From assembly GCA_963854835.1 (NCBI GenBank), contig OY978525.1, forward strand, positions 58,039,855 to 58,103,854: a stretch of 64,000 nt of DNA. The letters run 5' to 3'. Numbering within the stretch: position 1 is the stretch's first letter; the number at the start of each line of letters is the position of its first letter. Origin of the DNA: Megamerina dolium (lineage: Eukaryota; Arthropoda; Insecta; Diptera; Megamerinidae). The notes beneath the pieces are model-generated. The model was not told where the DNA came from. It ran no database searches and saw only the letters and a program-made list of their open reading frames with translations. Of this stretch, positions 47,484-58,746 are shown piece by piece. A program made the position numbers and the translations under genes.

Positions 47484-49119
47484 GTTCGTTTGATGTAGTA
47501 TGTTTAAAATGTTGCGATAATTCCTTGGTCCAGTGGTTGTATTAGGGTTGTGGTATTCGGTGGCAGGAACAAAACTTGTACATATCGTGTTCCAACTGAG
47601 GATGCCCGGGTGCATTGTCTACCAACAGAAGAACTTTAAATTCTAAGCCTTTTTCATTCATATATTTTCTAGTTTCTGGCACAAAATATTTAATGAACCA
47701 TTCTGTGAAAACTGTAGTTGTCACCCATGCTTTTTTATTGGCCATCCAATTGACCGGCAATGTATCAAAATTGACTCCTTTCATTGCTCGAGGCTTAAGT
47801 GCCCGATTGATAAGCAGGGGCTTTAACATCCGATCTTCAGAAGCGTTACTTCAAAATAAAAATGTGACTCGATCTTTTTCAGCTTTAAAACCACCAGCAC
47901 TTGTTTGCGATTTGGTCACATGTGTTCTTCTCGGCATTTTTTTTTCCAAAGAAGACCAGATTCGACCAGAAAAAGGCAATTATTTTTTTAAGTTTTAGTG
48001 GAAATTCTTTGGCAGCTTTCTGGTCTCCAGAAGAATTCTCGCCCTTGATTCTTATGTTATGAAGCGCATGCCTTTGGAGAAATCCTGTCAACCATTCTGT
48101 GCTTGCAGAAAATAAGTAGCTCTTCTCAGGAGTTGATTGTGTAGAGGTAGACGGTTGTTCGTCTTTTATCATTTTATAAAGCCCTAATGCTTGCTGTTTG
48201 ATATTGTTTCCGTCTACGGGAATCCGTTTCTGTGCATTGTCCTTAAGCCATATTATGAGTGCTTTTTCCATTTTTTATTTAGTAGCATCTCTAGTGTATG
48301 ATGAAGATTTAACAGATAGTTTCGTTCCAGAAATCCCCGATTGCCTAATGGAAATTTCATTTTTTTTATAGTTCTTACTGTGGCTTTGTTTAAACCAAAT
48401 ATTTTGCCAAGAAATGTTAAGCCTTCTCCATTTCGAAGGCGATCTAAAATTTCAATTTTGGCTTCCAAAGTAATGACTTTACGTTTTAATTTTGTTTTTG
48501 TAGTTTTCGACATTTTCATTTAGTGATACATAAAATATTTAACAAAATTAAGAAAATATAAATAAGTGAATTATATTTTTTTTTGGCTTACTTTTTATCT
48601 TAATGTGTTAAAATTTAAAATTAAATTTAATGTAACGTTGGAAAATCTAATTTGCCTGTAAAAAATTCCTTTAGCAAACACGTCTGATTGCATGGATAGT
48701 TCAGAAAATATTAACACATTCTAGTTGCTGTCACAAAATAAATCTGATTGTATGCACTAAAAGGCAATTCCCCTAAATTTGTGCTATTTACAATTGCTCT
48801 GACCAGTAAATTTGCTTGTATCCACAAAAAGGGAATTTGGTAAATTTGTGATATGAACATATTTCGTAAAAATTAAATTTAACCAAAAAAAATTTAACCC
48901 CAAAAGATTTTGAATCGTGCTAAATGGAATAAAATCGTGTAAAAAAATTTTAAATTTGTTTATTTTCAAACCGTGTTAAATCAAAACCGTGTAAAAACAG
49001 AATTAGGTGTATTTCCTACTAAAGCGCGATGTAGATTCACACAGTACATGCCAAATAAGCCCGACAAATTTGGAATAAAATTTTTGTTATGATGAATATT
49101 GGCAAGTAATGTCATGTGT

Positions 49120-49490
49120 GGGTGCCGTAGCTCAGTGGTTAATGTGTTGGCCTCCTGATCTGTAGGTCGTGGTGCAAATCCCGGCTGATGCATAACAAAT
49201 TTAATATCGAAAAGATTTTTCTTTCGAACGGTACCCACCTGTCGGCAAGCAATTGGCAATTCTTCCGACAGTAACAACTTGCCATGAAAAAGCTTCTAAA
49301 AGAACTCTGTGACAAAGCTCAGAAAAAGTGATGTCACAAGGGTTCTGCCGTTCGGAACCGGCTAAAATAAGTAGGTCCCTTCTAATACTGTGCAAAAATT
49401 TATCACGCATAACAGTAATGGAAGAGAAGCTCGGCCAATGAGCCCTTCGGGCTTTAAGTGCCACATATTTATTTATTTATTTATATGATG
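49120..49490 (+). mobile_element. tRNA-derived SINE, copy 5
   Basis: This is a full-length plus-strand copy with A box TAGCTCAGTGG, a degraded B box (GGTGCAAATCCC) and an (ATTT)n tail. It interrupts the piggyBac pseudogene between GIKF and the FPYLDKD block. The flanks AATGTCATGTGT and GATGTCACTAGT are similar, perhaps a worn target duplication. Confidence 0.87.
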
Positions 49491-49875
49491 TCACTAGTTA
49501 ATATGTTATAAATAGATTTCCCTATTTGGACAAGGACAAAAAAAGACAGTCGAAAACACCTTTGAGTGAGTTTCTCGTTCTCAAACTAATTGAAGTTTTT
49601 TTGGTGCTGGAAGAAACTTAACAATCCATAATTTTTTTACGAGCAAATCGCTATCTTTGAAATTATTAGAACAATGTACTACTTTGGTTGGAACTTTTAG
49701 GTCATATAAGAAAGAATTGCCAAAACTTGCTAAACATAAAAGAGATAGCCTTGCTCGTTTTTCATCAGCAATTTATAAAACAAATAATTGTACTTAGACA
49801 GTTTATAAAAGTAAACCAACTAAGAAAGTACTTCTTCTTAGCACAAAGCACAAACATGTCAAATTAACTCTAATA

Positions 49876-50944
49876 TAAGGTCTAGTAAAAAGATTAAATT
49901 GAAGATTTTATTTTCATAGTTAGAATGATCAGATTTAGGTCAAATATGCACCGTTTTGTTCGATAACCATTGCCATTTTGAAGGTAATTTCATAATGCCA
50001 CTCTCATAGAAACCCTCGTCTCTATTGGCAAAAAACTGGGACAGTCGATTTTCACAAGCTTTTCTTGAGGCGAATTTTTCACAAGCTTTTCTTGAGGCGA
50101 ATTTTTCACCAGCAACATCATTCGCCATAGACAGAAGCAGGTAGTAATCACTTGGTGCCAGGTCCGGACTATATGGTGGATGCATAAAAACCTCCCAACC
50201 AAGCTCCCGGAGCTTCTGGTGAGTCACCATCGATGTGTGTGGCCTGGCGTAGTCCTGATGGAACACAATTCCTATTGGCTAAAGCTGGCCACTTCTGGGC
50301 GATTGCTTTCTTCAGATGGTCCAATTGTTGACAGTACAGGACGGAATTAAGAGTTTGGCCGTAGGGGAGCAGCTCATAGCAGATGATTCTCTGCCAATCC
50401 CTCCAAACACATACCAAAATCTTCCTGACCGTCAATCCTGGCTTAGCCACCGTTTGCGCCGGCTCACCGCAATTCGACCAAGACCGTTTTCGCTTGACGT
50501 TGTCGTAAGTGACCCACTTTTCATCACCAGTAACTATGCGCATCAGAAATGGATCGATTTCGTTGCGATTCAGCAGCGATTCTCAGAAGGAAATTCAGTC
50601 CGTGACGTTTTTTTGCATTAACTTGTGTGGCACCCATACATCGAGCTTCTTTTTGTATCCAGCCTTATTTAAATGGTTCCAAACGGTTTAGCTCCTGGGC
50701 AATAAAAACAGTGCTTACATGACGGTCAGACTCGACGATTTCCATTACTTTATCGATATTTTCGACAAATGGCCTTCCAGAGTGTGGTGCTGAGTCAAGC
50801 AATCACAAAACTGCCTGAATTAGTATATTTAGTACGAAATCCTATCTTTCTAACGCCATCTAGCGTAACCCGATCGTATTTATACCACGCGATACAGATT
50901 ACTAAAGCCATCTATTGGAAAAATAATGGATTTACTACACCTGA
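49876..50944 (-). mobile_element. mariner element with decayed DD34D transposase
   Basis: The ends TAAGGTCTAGTAAA and, inverted, TCAGGTGTAGTAAA lie next to TA. The minus strand encodes RIVTGDEKWVTYDNVKRKRSW (first Asp), GLTVRKILVCVWRDW, LLPYGQTLNS, FHQDYARPHTS (second Asp; Asn replaced by Tyr) and PPYSPDLAPSDYYLL (third Asp), with a frameshift between them near 50270. A 27-bp tandem duplication repeats KFASRKACE. The N-terminal helix-turn-helix region (50600-50940) is largely broken. The element ends the piggyBac remnant. Confidence 0.85.
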
Positions 50945-50969
50945 TATGATACGAATTTTCTTTAAATGT

Positions 50970-51020
50970 ATATATATATATATATATATATACACATACA
51001 TATATGTACATATATACGTA

Positions 51021-51068
<48 letters not shown>
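50970..51068. repeat. (TA)n microsatellite with ACATACATATGTACATATA variants
   Basis: This is a TA-rich simple repeat just beyond the mariner end. Confidence 0.93.
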
Positions 51069-51069
<1 letters not shown>

Positions 51070-51072
<3 letters not shown>

Positions 51073-51345
51073 CCAGCACTGCGACCGCAAAACAGATGCG
51101 AAATTAAATTGATACTGTTGCCCACGTTACGTGAAAAAGTGCACCCTTGACATTGAATAAAAACGCTAAACTGCACCAAATTTCTAAATGTTTTACCCCG
51201 GACCCTGGCACAAAAATACTCAATTGGATTGCAGTCTGATAATTGTCTCGGCCAAAACGGTGCACAAAGACTTTTGTGTTTAGTTCTAACTTTTCTAAGA
51301 GAAGCCAATCGCAGTTGCCGCACCATTTTAGTTATATACATTAAA
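51070..51345 (-). pseudogene. small Tc1-like transposase C-terminal scrap
   Basis: The minus strand reads [22 protein letters not shown] followed by a short tail. This matches the W-P-x-x-S-x-D-x-NPIE block around the catalytic Glu of Tc1-like transposases, with Leu-Ser-Asp in place of the usual Ser-Pro-Asp. Nothing upstream of it is preserved. Confidence 0.5.
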
Positions 51346-51592
51346 AACCAGCAAAATTTGCTAAAAATTATGAGCGGGAAAGGGAAACAGGTCCTTTATA
51401 CCACTTTATTATACATACATACATATATTGAACGAATATATCGCTATTTTGTTGTGAGAATTTTAAAGCTATATAAACGAATAACAAGAATAAATGTGTC
51501 CTCATAATTAAAATTTCACCGGTTAGAAACTGTAAAAACCAACAATAAACTTAAAGGAAGCTACCCCCGCCTTGACAATATTTAATGCATAC

Positions 51593-52192
51593 CTTCATTT
51601 TGTCATATAATTCAGGATTTTCATATCGATCAACGTTTGAGATAAGATAATCTTTAGGATTGCATATTTGATGTTGATTTTTACACGCTTCAATCCAAAG
51701 AATAGACACAACTGGAATATTCCAATTTTTAGCTTTTTTATATGTCGATAGAAGGCCATCTTTAAACACTACGTGTGTGGTATCACTAAAAGAACAAAAT
51801 GTAAGTACATGCAATACAATTCAACAAAATATGTGTACATACCGCAACAACTTATCATTAACCCGTGCTCCTAATGCCGAAATAACTTTTTTAACGCCTG
51901 ATGAACGATTATCTTCTCCAGTACGCACCTCCACGTAGACCACAACTTCACGCATAATTTCCTGAATACTACGCGATGGCGGAGGAATTTGGCGCTCTTC
52001 GGCTGTTATTAGACTCAATTCCTGGTGGGGAACGTCGAAATAGGTACACACTGATTTTGTAGGATTTCTAAAATATATTATGTGATAATTTATTTTGAAC
52101 CTTAATGACTTCAATGCCTTCAACCTTAATGACTTCAATGCTCGTAGGCGTACTGTTGCTGGCGGAATATTAAGATCATGGATACGTGCCAT
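51593..52192 (-). CDS. Mcph1: microcephalin (MCPH1)-like gene, first three exons
   Basis: Exons are 52192-52125, 52067-51843 and 51785-51593, with introns of 57 nt each (GT...AG; GTATGT and TTTTAG at the second). Together they give 162 codons in frame. Residues about 62-145 form a BRCT domain: EVVVYVEVRTGEDN, GVKKVISALGARVNDKLLR, DTTHVVFKDGLLSTYKKAKNW and PVVSILWIEACK with the conserved Trp (128). This resembles the N-terminal BRCT of microcephalin, a nuclear chromosome-condensation and DNA-damage protein. Exon 3 ends at AAG|GTATGC, and reading through adds only 13 residues before a stop. Either the remaining exons lie to the left beyond the TE cluster, or this is a short isoform. I did not find the next exon. 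The paralogue assignment is by remembered similarity. Confidence 0.82.
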
Positions 52193-53550
52193 TAAATGAT
52201 TGAAGTTGTTGATTGTGGTGATACGATACGTTTTGATTTTTTATAGAACGATGTTTAGCTGTAGTTGGATCTGTATCTTCTAAATTTTTGTAAATGCATC
52301 ATTAAGAAGGAATGTAATAGCGAATATCTTGTCCTGTGAATGTGAATCTTAATTGCCTGCAAACCAAACAGCGTTATTACTACAAAATACATTACGTTAG
52401 ATACAAATATATTTTGTACGCCTATATTGTATTTATAGAATGAAATGCAAATTTATAGATTTACAAGGCTGCAAGTGACCAATGGCAATTTAATTTTCAC
52501 AAGAGCGGAATTGTGAAAATTTGTTAAATGGGGTTTCCCACCTTCAATTATTTTAAATTTCGTACTCATTAAATTTCCGTTCTGCGATCATTTGTAAGAA
52601 TGTCAACTAAATATTTAATATTTCTTATGAAAATAATTTTTTATATTGAAAGAAATATTTATATCCAGATATTACACAGTAGCTTTTTGCATCAAAATAC
52701 GATATATAATATATCTGAACAAAAAGAACATAACTATATCTGAACAAATAACCAAACGAGTAAAATTCGCTTTGTTTTTATTATAGAAACTAGTAAAACG
52801 AGTAAAATTCGCTTTGTTTTTATTATAGAAACTAGAAAAATTATATATATGTTTGAAACTTACTTTATTAAAAGCAGACGATAATTATTTTTGTTAGACA
52901 ATGGACGATTATGCTGCATTCGTAAAGAATTCGAATTTTGCACAATTTTTCGGTGATTGCTAGCTTTATTCTTAGTATTAGCGTGCTCCGGTTAATTTCG
53001 AATATCTTATTTCCATGATTTATTATTAATATTAAACCATGAACCAATCTCTTTGAGTCACGATATTAAAACAAATTGTTTGTGTGCTATACTAAATTAA
53101 TAAACATTTTAAAAGTTAGTGGAAAATAAAGACAAGTTTTTAACAGCACTGAAACATTGTCAGTAATATTCAAAATTGAATAATCTAATATCACAACGAA
53201 GTTTGTTGTGATATTTGTTACTGCCCGTTTACACTGGCCTACCCAACATCGTCCTGCCGATTGTCGTAGTGTTTACACTACCAGTACAATTTCTCCATTT
53301 TCTCTATCAACACAATACAAGAGCGTAAAAAATCATAGCTAAATATGAAATAATGTAAAAAAGTACGCGAGCGGAAAATTTGTAAGATTTAGGGCCAATT
53401 TCAGATCAAATACTAAATGGCATTTAACTTTAATATGAGTTCTTATTTAGGTGCCATTTATTTTTGGTCGGTTTTCAGACCGTCTCTATTTAATTATGCT
53501 AAGTAATTGGCATCATTATGCTTCTTTCTTGAAGTTGGCTCCTTTGTTGA
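52193..53550. other. upstream region of MCPH1-like gene; 42-bp tandem duplication
   Basis: I recognise no gene. A 42-bp unit (AACGAGTAAAATTCGCTTTG and the following TTTTTATTATAGAAACTAGT) is tandemly repeated at about 52754-52837. The promoter of the MCPH1-like gene must lie near 52200-52500, but no clear element can be named. Confidence 0.45.
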
Positions 53551-54540
53551 TAGATAGATAGATAGATAGATATAGTTCTTTATTTAAAAATATTCTTACA
53601 AATTATAAATCAACAACCAATACAAAATAAACAATTAAAGAACATTCGACAATGGCTATATAGTCGTTGTCGGAGATAAACCTAATATTACATAACATAC
53701 TACATTCCAATTAATCTTATTTATCAATATTTTATATATTAACACATATACTATAACACATACTCATTCAATATTAATTTTCTATACGTCAAAGCACCAA
53801 TGATGAACTTAACTAAACCTTCCCAACCAAATTCTTCTGTCCCATTTAATACGTCAATTATTTCCGTTAAATCTAAACTATATTTTCCAAAATATCTACA
53901 TATATCTAATTCGTTTGAGTATTGGACATTTTCCCAAAAAGTGTGTAATATTCTCCATTTGGTTCAAATTACAAAGAATGCAGCTGAGATTTCTATGTCC
54001 GCCAAGGTAAATTAAATCGCATCTGGCTTTAAAAATCCACATTATTTTTTATGCGTCCATATTATCATGTAAATAACCCTTACTAACACAATGATCCAGA
54101 TCTTCATATAAACGAAATGGCAAAGCTGCATGGCAAAGCTATACAGCGCAGGTTTGGGATTTTGCAATGTTCGATGAAGTAGATAAAGTACAAATGTATT
54201 TTCTGAAGAGAATATTGCGTATTCCTGACAATACGCCATCTTATTGCCTTCTTTTAGAAACAAATATACCAAACAGCCATCTATACACTCTCGAACTGCA
54301 CTTAGAATACATTTATAAAACATTATTCGAATACAAAGATGAAAGACTACCACATATACTAACTAAAAGGGTATTAGCAAAACAAATATTTTGGGCGAAG
54401 GCAATACAGGGTTTAGGAGAGAATTGGAATATTAATTGGGAACGGGCAACAGAAAATAATGTAATATGGTAAGAAAATGTAAGGTTGCTACTAGAAAACT
54501 TAAACACTAAAAATAAAGAGAAAATGTTGGAAAGACTTTA
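53551..54540 (-). mobile_element. LINE family C 3' end with inverted 5' segment (twin-priming type)
   Basis: The minus strand from about 54060 to 53551 encodes the end of a LINE ORF2 (ARCDLIYLGGHRNLS, CILCNLNQMENITHFLGKCPIL, YFGKYSLDLTEIIDVLNG), then a 3' UTR with AATAAA and a (TATC)n tail at 53551-53574. The adjoining 54130-54540 encodes the preceding part of the same protein on the opposite strand (YSAQVWDFAMFDEVDKVQMYF, RILRIPDNTPSYCLLLET, SHLYTLELHLEYI). A 5' segment inverted relative to the 3' segment is the hallmark of twin priming. Confidence 0.72.
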
Positions 54541-57500
54541 ACTTACTTACTTTACTTATTTATGTGGCCATAACAACCGAATATCGATTTAGGCCGAAAA
54601 TAACATGGTTCGCCAGCCATCTCTGTTCTTCGCTAGCTGGCGCCAGTTAGAAATTCCAAGCGCCGTCAGGTTCTCCAGTACTTGGTCTTTCCACCGGAGG
54701 TTAGGTCTTCCTCTTCTGCGTAGTCCTCCTTCTGCGGGTTCCGAATATAACACCTTCTTAGCTAACACCTTCTTCTCGTGTTCTTCCATTCGCTCTACAT
54801 GACCTAGCCAGCGCAGCCGATGGATTTTGATGCGCTTTACTATGTCAATATCGGCATACAGCTCGTACAGCTCATGGTTGTACCTTATTCGGTTCTCGCC
54901 ACCAACGAAAATAGGTCCAAAGATCTTACGTAGGACATTTCTCTCGAAAACTCCAAGCATTCGCTCATCCGAGGTGGAAATTGTCCAGGCTTCAGCGCCA
55001 TATGTTAGTACAGGCATGATGAAAGACTTGTAGAGTGTAGTTTTAGTTCTTCGAGAGAGGGCTCGACTTCTCAGTTGCTTACTCAGCCCAAAGTAACACC
55101 TGTTAGCAAGAGTTATCCTACGCATGATCTCCAAGCTGACGTCATTACTGCTGTTAATGCTGGTTCCAAGATACACAAAGTCCCTTACTACTTCAAAAGC
55201 GTAGTTGTCAACAGTGACGTGCTGTCCAAGACGCCGGGACTCTTTGTTTGTTGACACTAGATACTTCGTCTTGCCCTCGTTCACCGTAAGACCCATCCGA
55301 CGCGACTCTCTTTCCAACTCTGAGAATGCTGCACTGACTGCTCGCGTATTCATGCCGATTATGTTAATATCGTCGGCATACGCTAACATCATGACACTTT
55401 TGTTGAAGATAGTGCCATTATGTCGTAGATCAGCAGCTCGTATTATTTTCTCCATAATAAGATTGAAGAAGTCGCACGATAACGAATCACCTTGTCTGAA
55501 ACCCCGTTCGGTACTAAATGGTGAGGAGAGGTCCTTCCCAATTTTCACTGCACAACGGGAGTTATGCTTTGCAGGAATACCGAACTCAGACATTGTTGCG
55601 TAGAGGTAATCCCTTACCGGACTGTCAAAAGCGGCTTTATAATCAACAAATAGGTGGTGTGTGTCGATCTGTTTTTTTTGGGTCTGCTCCAGGATTTGGC
55701 GCAGTGTGAAAATCTGGTCGATCCAATCAGGTTGCTGAGCATAGGCTTCAACCTTTCATACAATACGCTCGATAGAACCTTGTATGCGATGCTCAGGAGA
55801 CTTATTCCACGGTAGTTGGAGCAAATTGTGGGGTCTCTTTTTTTATGTACATTACAGAGAACACTGAGCCTCCAGTCATCAGGCATGCTTTCATCCGACC
55901 ATATTCTGCTTATGAGCTGGTACATGCAGGCGAGCAGCTCACCGCCTCTGGTCTTAAACAACTCGGCAGGCAGGCCATCAGCACCTACAGCTTTGTTGTT
56001 CTTCAGCCTTAAAATGGCCGTTTCAACCTCGTCATAGTCGGGTGGTGGAACATCAACACCATCATCTGTAATCGGGGTTATCGGGCAATCCTCTCCACTG
56101 ACGGAATTGTTCGTAGCACCGCCATTCAGGAACGTGGAGAAGTGTTCCCTCTATAGGCTCAGTACACTCTGGACATCTGTAACCAGATTCCCATTTCCAT
56201 CACGGCAAGAAGAGGTTCCGGGATTTAAACCTCCACTCAGGCGCTTGATCTTTTCGAAGAATTTTCGAGTCTCATTCTTGTCGGTACACATCTCTGTCTC
56301 CTCACACTCGCGTCTTTCTTGTTCTCTTTTCTTGCGCCTGAAAAGACGTCTCTCAGCACTCCTTTTCTCTCTGTACCGCTCCTTAACAACTCGCGTTGCA
56401 CCTGCACGCAGGGTTCTTCTGTAGGCGGCGTCTTTCTTTGCGGTAGCGTCGGGACACTCCTGATCATACCACTTATTCCTCAGAGGCCGGTAATAACCGA
56501 TTACCTCCTCGGCAGCAGTAGTCATCGAATGGAATATATGTGTCCTCCGTGTGGAGGAGTGTTCTGCATAAGCAGATCCGATAGTCGAGTGGAAAATGCA
56601 TCTGCTGTCTATGGTGATCGCAGCTTACTGACGTCGAACTTTCTCTGTGTGGGACTTTTCTTGTTATTTGCGACACATAGGCGTGTGCGCACCTTAGCTG
56701 CAACAAGGTAGTGATCCGAGTCGATGTTGGCACCACGGATCGATTCACGTCCATCACACTGGAAGCATGCCTTCCGTCAATCACCACATGATCAATTTGG
56801 TTTCTTGTACGTTGATCTGGAGACAGCCATGTCGCATTGTGGATGTCGAGATGCTGGAATCTGGTACCACCAATTACCATGTTTCGTGCTGCGGCGAAGT
56901 CGATCAGCCTCATTTCGTTATCGGAGGTGTTCTGGTGGAGGCTGAATTTTCCGACAGTTGGACCAAAGGTAGCTTCCTTGCCCACCTTGGCATTAAAGTC
57001 GCCAAGCACGATTTTGATATAGTGGCGGGGGCAGCGGTCGTAAGCTTCTTCGAGGCGCTGGAAAAAGCTCTCCTTAGTCACATTGTCCTTCTCATCCGTC
57101 GGAGCGTGGGCATATATAAGGCTGATGTTGAAGTATTTTGCCTTGATGCGGATTGTGGCCAGCCGTTCGTTCACAGGCGTGAACTGTGAGACAAGATGTC
57201 GTAGTCTCTTGCTGACCAAAAATCCACATCCTAATTCGTGCCTTTCAGCATGGCAACTGTAGTAGATGTCACAAGACGCTCTTTTGGAGCAGCCCTGTCC
57301 TGTCCATCGCATTTCCTGGAGAGCGGTGATGTCAGGTCTGTATTTTTCGAGAACATCAACCAGCTGGATAGAGGCACCCTCCCTATAAAGGTACCGGACA
57401 TTCCAGGTGCATATCCGTAAATCGTTGTCCTTTTTTCGTTTGCGGGGTCATCAACAAAGGGGGTAGTCCGTACCTGAGGCATATCTTTTTTTTTCATTGG

Positions 57501-57740
57501 GGTTTTTTTTTTATGTGGTGGGTCCCAAACCCAACGCACAACCTCTAACCGAGGAGATTTTCGCCACTCACTTCAGCCGCCTCCCAGCGGGTGCCAGGAA
57601 ATAAAGGTATCATCACATAGCGCTCAGATCAAACTACATGACTGCCAGTGAGTTGACTTGCGATGAGTTCAACAAGGATTGCGCTAGCCCCACCCGGTTG
57701 AGGCAGTTAGACACGTTACCTTGCGAAAACACCACCAGAC
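54541..57740 (-). mobile_element. RTE-clade LINE, most complete copy B5
   Basis: On the minus strand this spans the 5' UTR (57740-57430), endonuclease (57420-56473: LVDVLEKYRPDITALQEMRWTG, GDFNAKVGK, NQIDHVVIDGRHAS), basic linker (56460-56240), RT (about 56040-54590: YRGISLLSIAYKVLSS, then a frameshifted GFRPGKST region near 55720, VDYKAAFDS, FSTERGFRQGDSLSCDFFN, MLAYADDINIIG with the catalytic YADD) and a C-terminus ending NRDGWRTMLFSA. It ends with a degenerate AAGTAAG tail. Frame breaks near 56520, 56100 and 55750 inactivate it. Its 5' UTR lacks about 140 bp present in copy B4. Confidence 0.93.
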
Positions 57741-57742
57741 CA

Positions 57743-58174
57743 CCATCGATAGTTGGTTACTCATCACTATTGTGACTGACACTATTGGCAGCATCGAAAC
57801 GAATGTCAACAAAAAGAAATAAGCGATAACCAGAACAAGCCAACGAGAAAGGAAGAGAAGAATCTCGATAAAGGAAGATTCTGGGGTGTTGCCAACAGAG
57901 TATAAATAGAGCCAGTGTTGAGAAGTGAAAATCAATTTGATCCCGAACGTGATTGCAGAAACATCGATACAGAGGCAAAAGTTGCAAGTACATTTAAGTG
58001 TTATTGTAAATAGTTCATTGTAAGCAGAGTTGATTGTAAATAGATATTAATAAATAAATTGTTGCTGTATATAGTTGTATAAAATAAGTGTTGCAGTTAT
58101 TATTAACAGAATCCATTGATCGAACAAGGTAATTCAAATAGAATTAAATGCTCACAGAACAAAAACGTAACAAT
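57743..58174 (+). repeat. solo LTR of the gypsy family (diverged, first ~10 bp missing)
   Basis: It matches the LTRs of 29431-35255 from ATCGATAGTT to CGTAACAAT, with scattered substitutions (GATCCCGAACG for AATTCAGAACG, GCTCACAGAACA near the end). The TATA box is retained (about 57901). It starts directly at the 5' end of RTE copy B5, with the TGTAACGAGT start missing. No gag or pol is attached. Confidence 0.9.
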
Positions 58175-58550
58175 ATTTATGTTATTTAGCATTAAAGTTA
58201 ACTAGATTTAGAAGCAATGGGCGAGCCAAGACCACTGTTTGTAGTAGCTCCCATACAAAATGACTGAATTTCTTTTCAATTGAAACAGTTGTAACTTCGT
58301 CAATCTTCTGTCTAGAACAATCATATTTGACACTAGATTAACATCGTTGTCGGAAATAAAGTGGCATGCAACTAGCATGCCACTCTGCTGTTGAATCCAA
58401 CAAGATTGTGAATAGCTTAGGGAAAAAGTGATCGTCATCACGATTTATGTCCTTTGTTTTTTTTTTTTTGGACTAACTTCACAGTCTTCTGGACGTGTGG
58501 CGTTAGTGGCTGGCGTCTGGTCAACCAATACTGAGGTTTAAAAGCTTCTA
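58175..58550. other. no recognised gene
   Basis: This is unassigned AT-rich sequence between the solo LTR and a SINE fragment. Confidence 0.4.
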
Positions 58551-58730
58551 AAAGAACTCTGCGACAAAGCACAGAAAAAGTGATGTTGAAAGAGTTCTGC
58601 CGTTCGCAACCGGCTAAATTAATTAGGTCCCTTCTAATACTGTAAAAAATTTAATACGCACAACAGTAATGGAAGAGAAGCTCGGCCAAAGAGCCCTTCG
58701 GGGCTTATAAGTGCTACATATTTATTTTTT
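58551..58730 (+). mobile_element. tRNA-derived SINE, copy 6 (5'-truncated)
   Basis: Only the 3' half is present, from AAGCTTCTAAAAGAACTCTG to AAGTGCTACATATTTATTTTT. The tRNA-like head is missing, as expected of incomplete reverse transcription. Confidence 0.85.
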
Positions 58731-58746
58731 TATATATGTTATAAAA

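Larger units (their letters stand above)
42618..49009 (-). mobile_element. Tigger/pogo-type element, expanded by nested insertions
   Basis: CACCTAATTCTG...ACACGGT (24 bp) starts at 42618 and is exactly inverted at 48986-49009. TA flanks both ends (42616-42617 and 49010-49011). Subtracting the T2 copy and the RTE copy leaves about 2.4 kb, the usual Tigger size. The minus strand encodes the CENP-B-type helix-turn-helix (KRKVITLEAKIEILDRLRNGEG, near 48480), a second DNA-binding part (EKALIIWLKDNAQKRIPVDG), the catalytic core (KVLLLVDNAPGHP, then QPLDQGIIATF near 47510) and, beyond the RTE, a C-terminus (STLNACWRLIWPECV, 45180-44806). Frameshifts and a gap of about 30 codons show that it is dead. 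Confidence 0.92.
42434..49873 (+). pseudogene. piggyBac transposase pseudogene, split by nested insertions
   Basis: Plus-strand fragments line up in order with the piggyBac DDE core: RFIRFNKRTERSQSAQTNK and WDAFIENGHNCYVPGQNITVEEQL (to 42617), then FPTKARCRFTQYMPNKPDKFGIKF (49012-49085), and after the SINE FPYLDKDKKRQSK, NFFTSKSLSLKLLEQCTTLVGTF, YKKELPKLAKHKRDS and KKVLLLSTKHKHVKL (49520-49860). The first two join exactly in frame across the Tigger element. A stop after KFLL, a frameshift near 49600 and a stop in NNCT-TVYKS make it non-functional. A mariner truncates the end. Confidence 0.88.

Noticed and set aside
52754..52837. 42-bp tandem repeat as a regulatory array
   Set aside because: There are two units only and no recognisable binding motif. 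A simple local duplication is enough to explain it.
53551..53574. (TAGA)n as an independent microsatellite
   Set aside because: It directly follows a LINE 3' UTR with AATAAA on the minus strand, so it is better explained as the element's tail.
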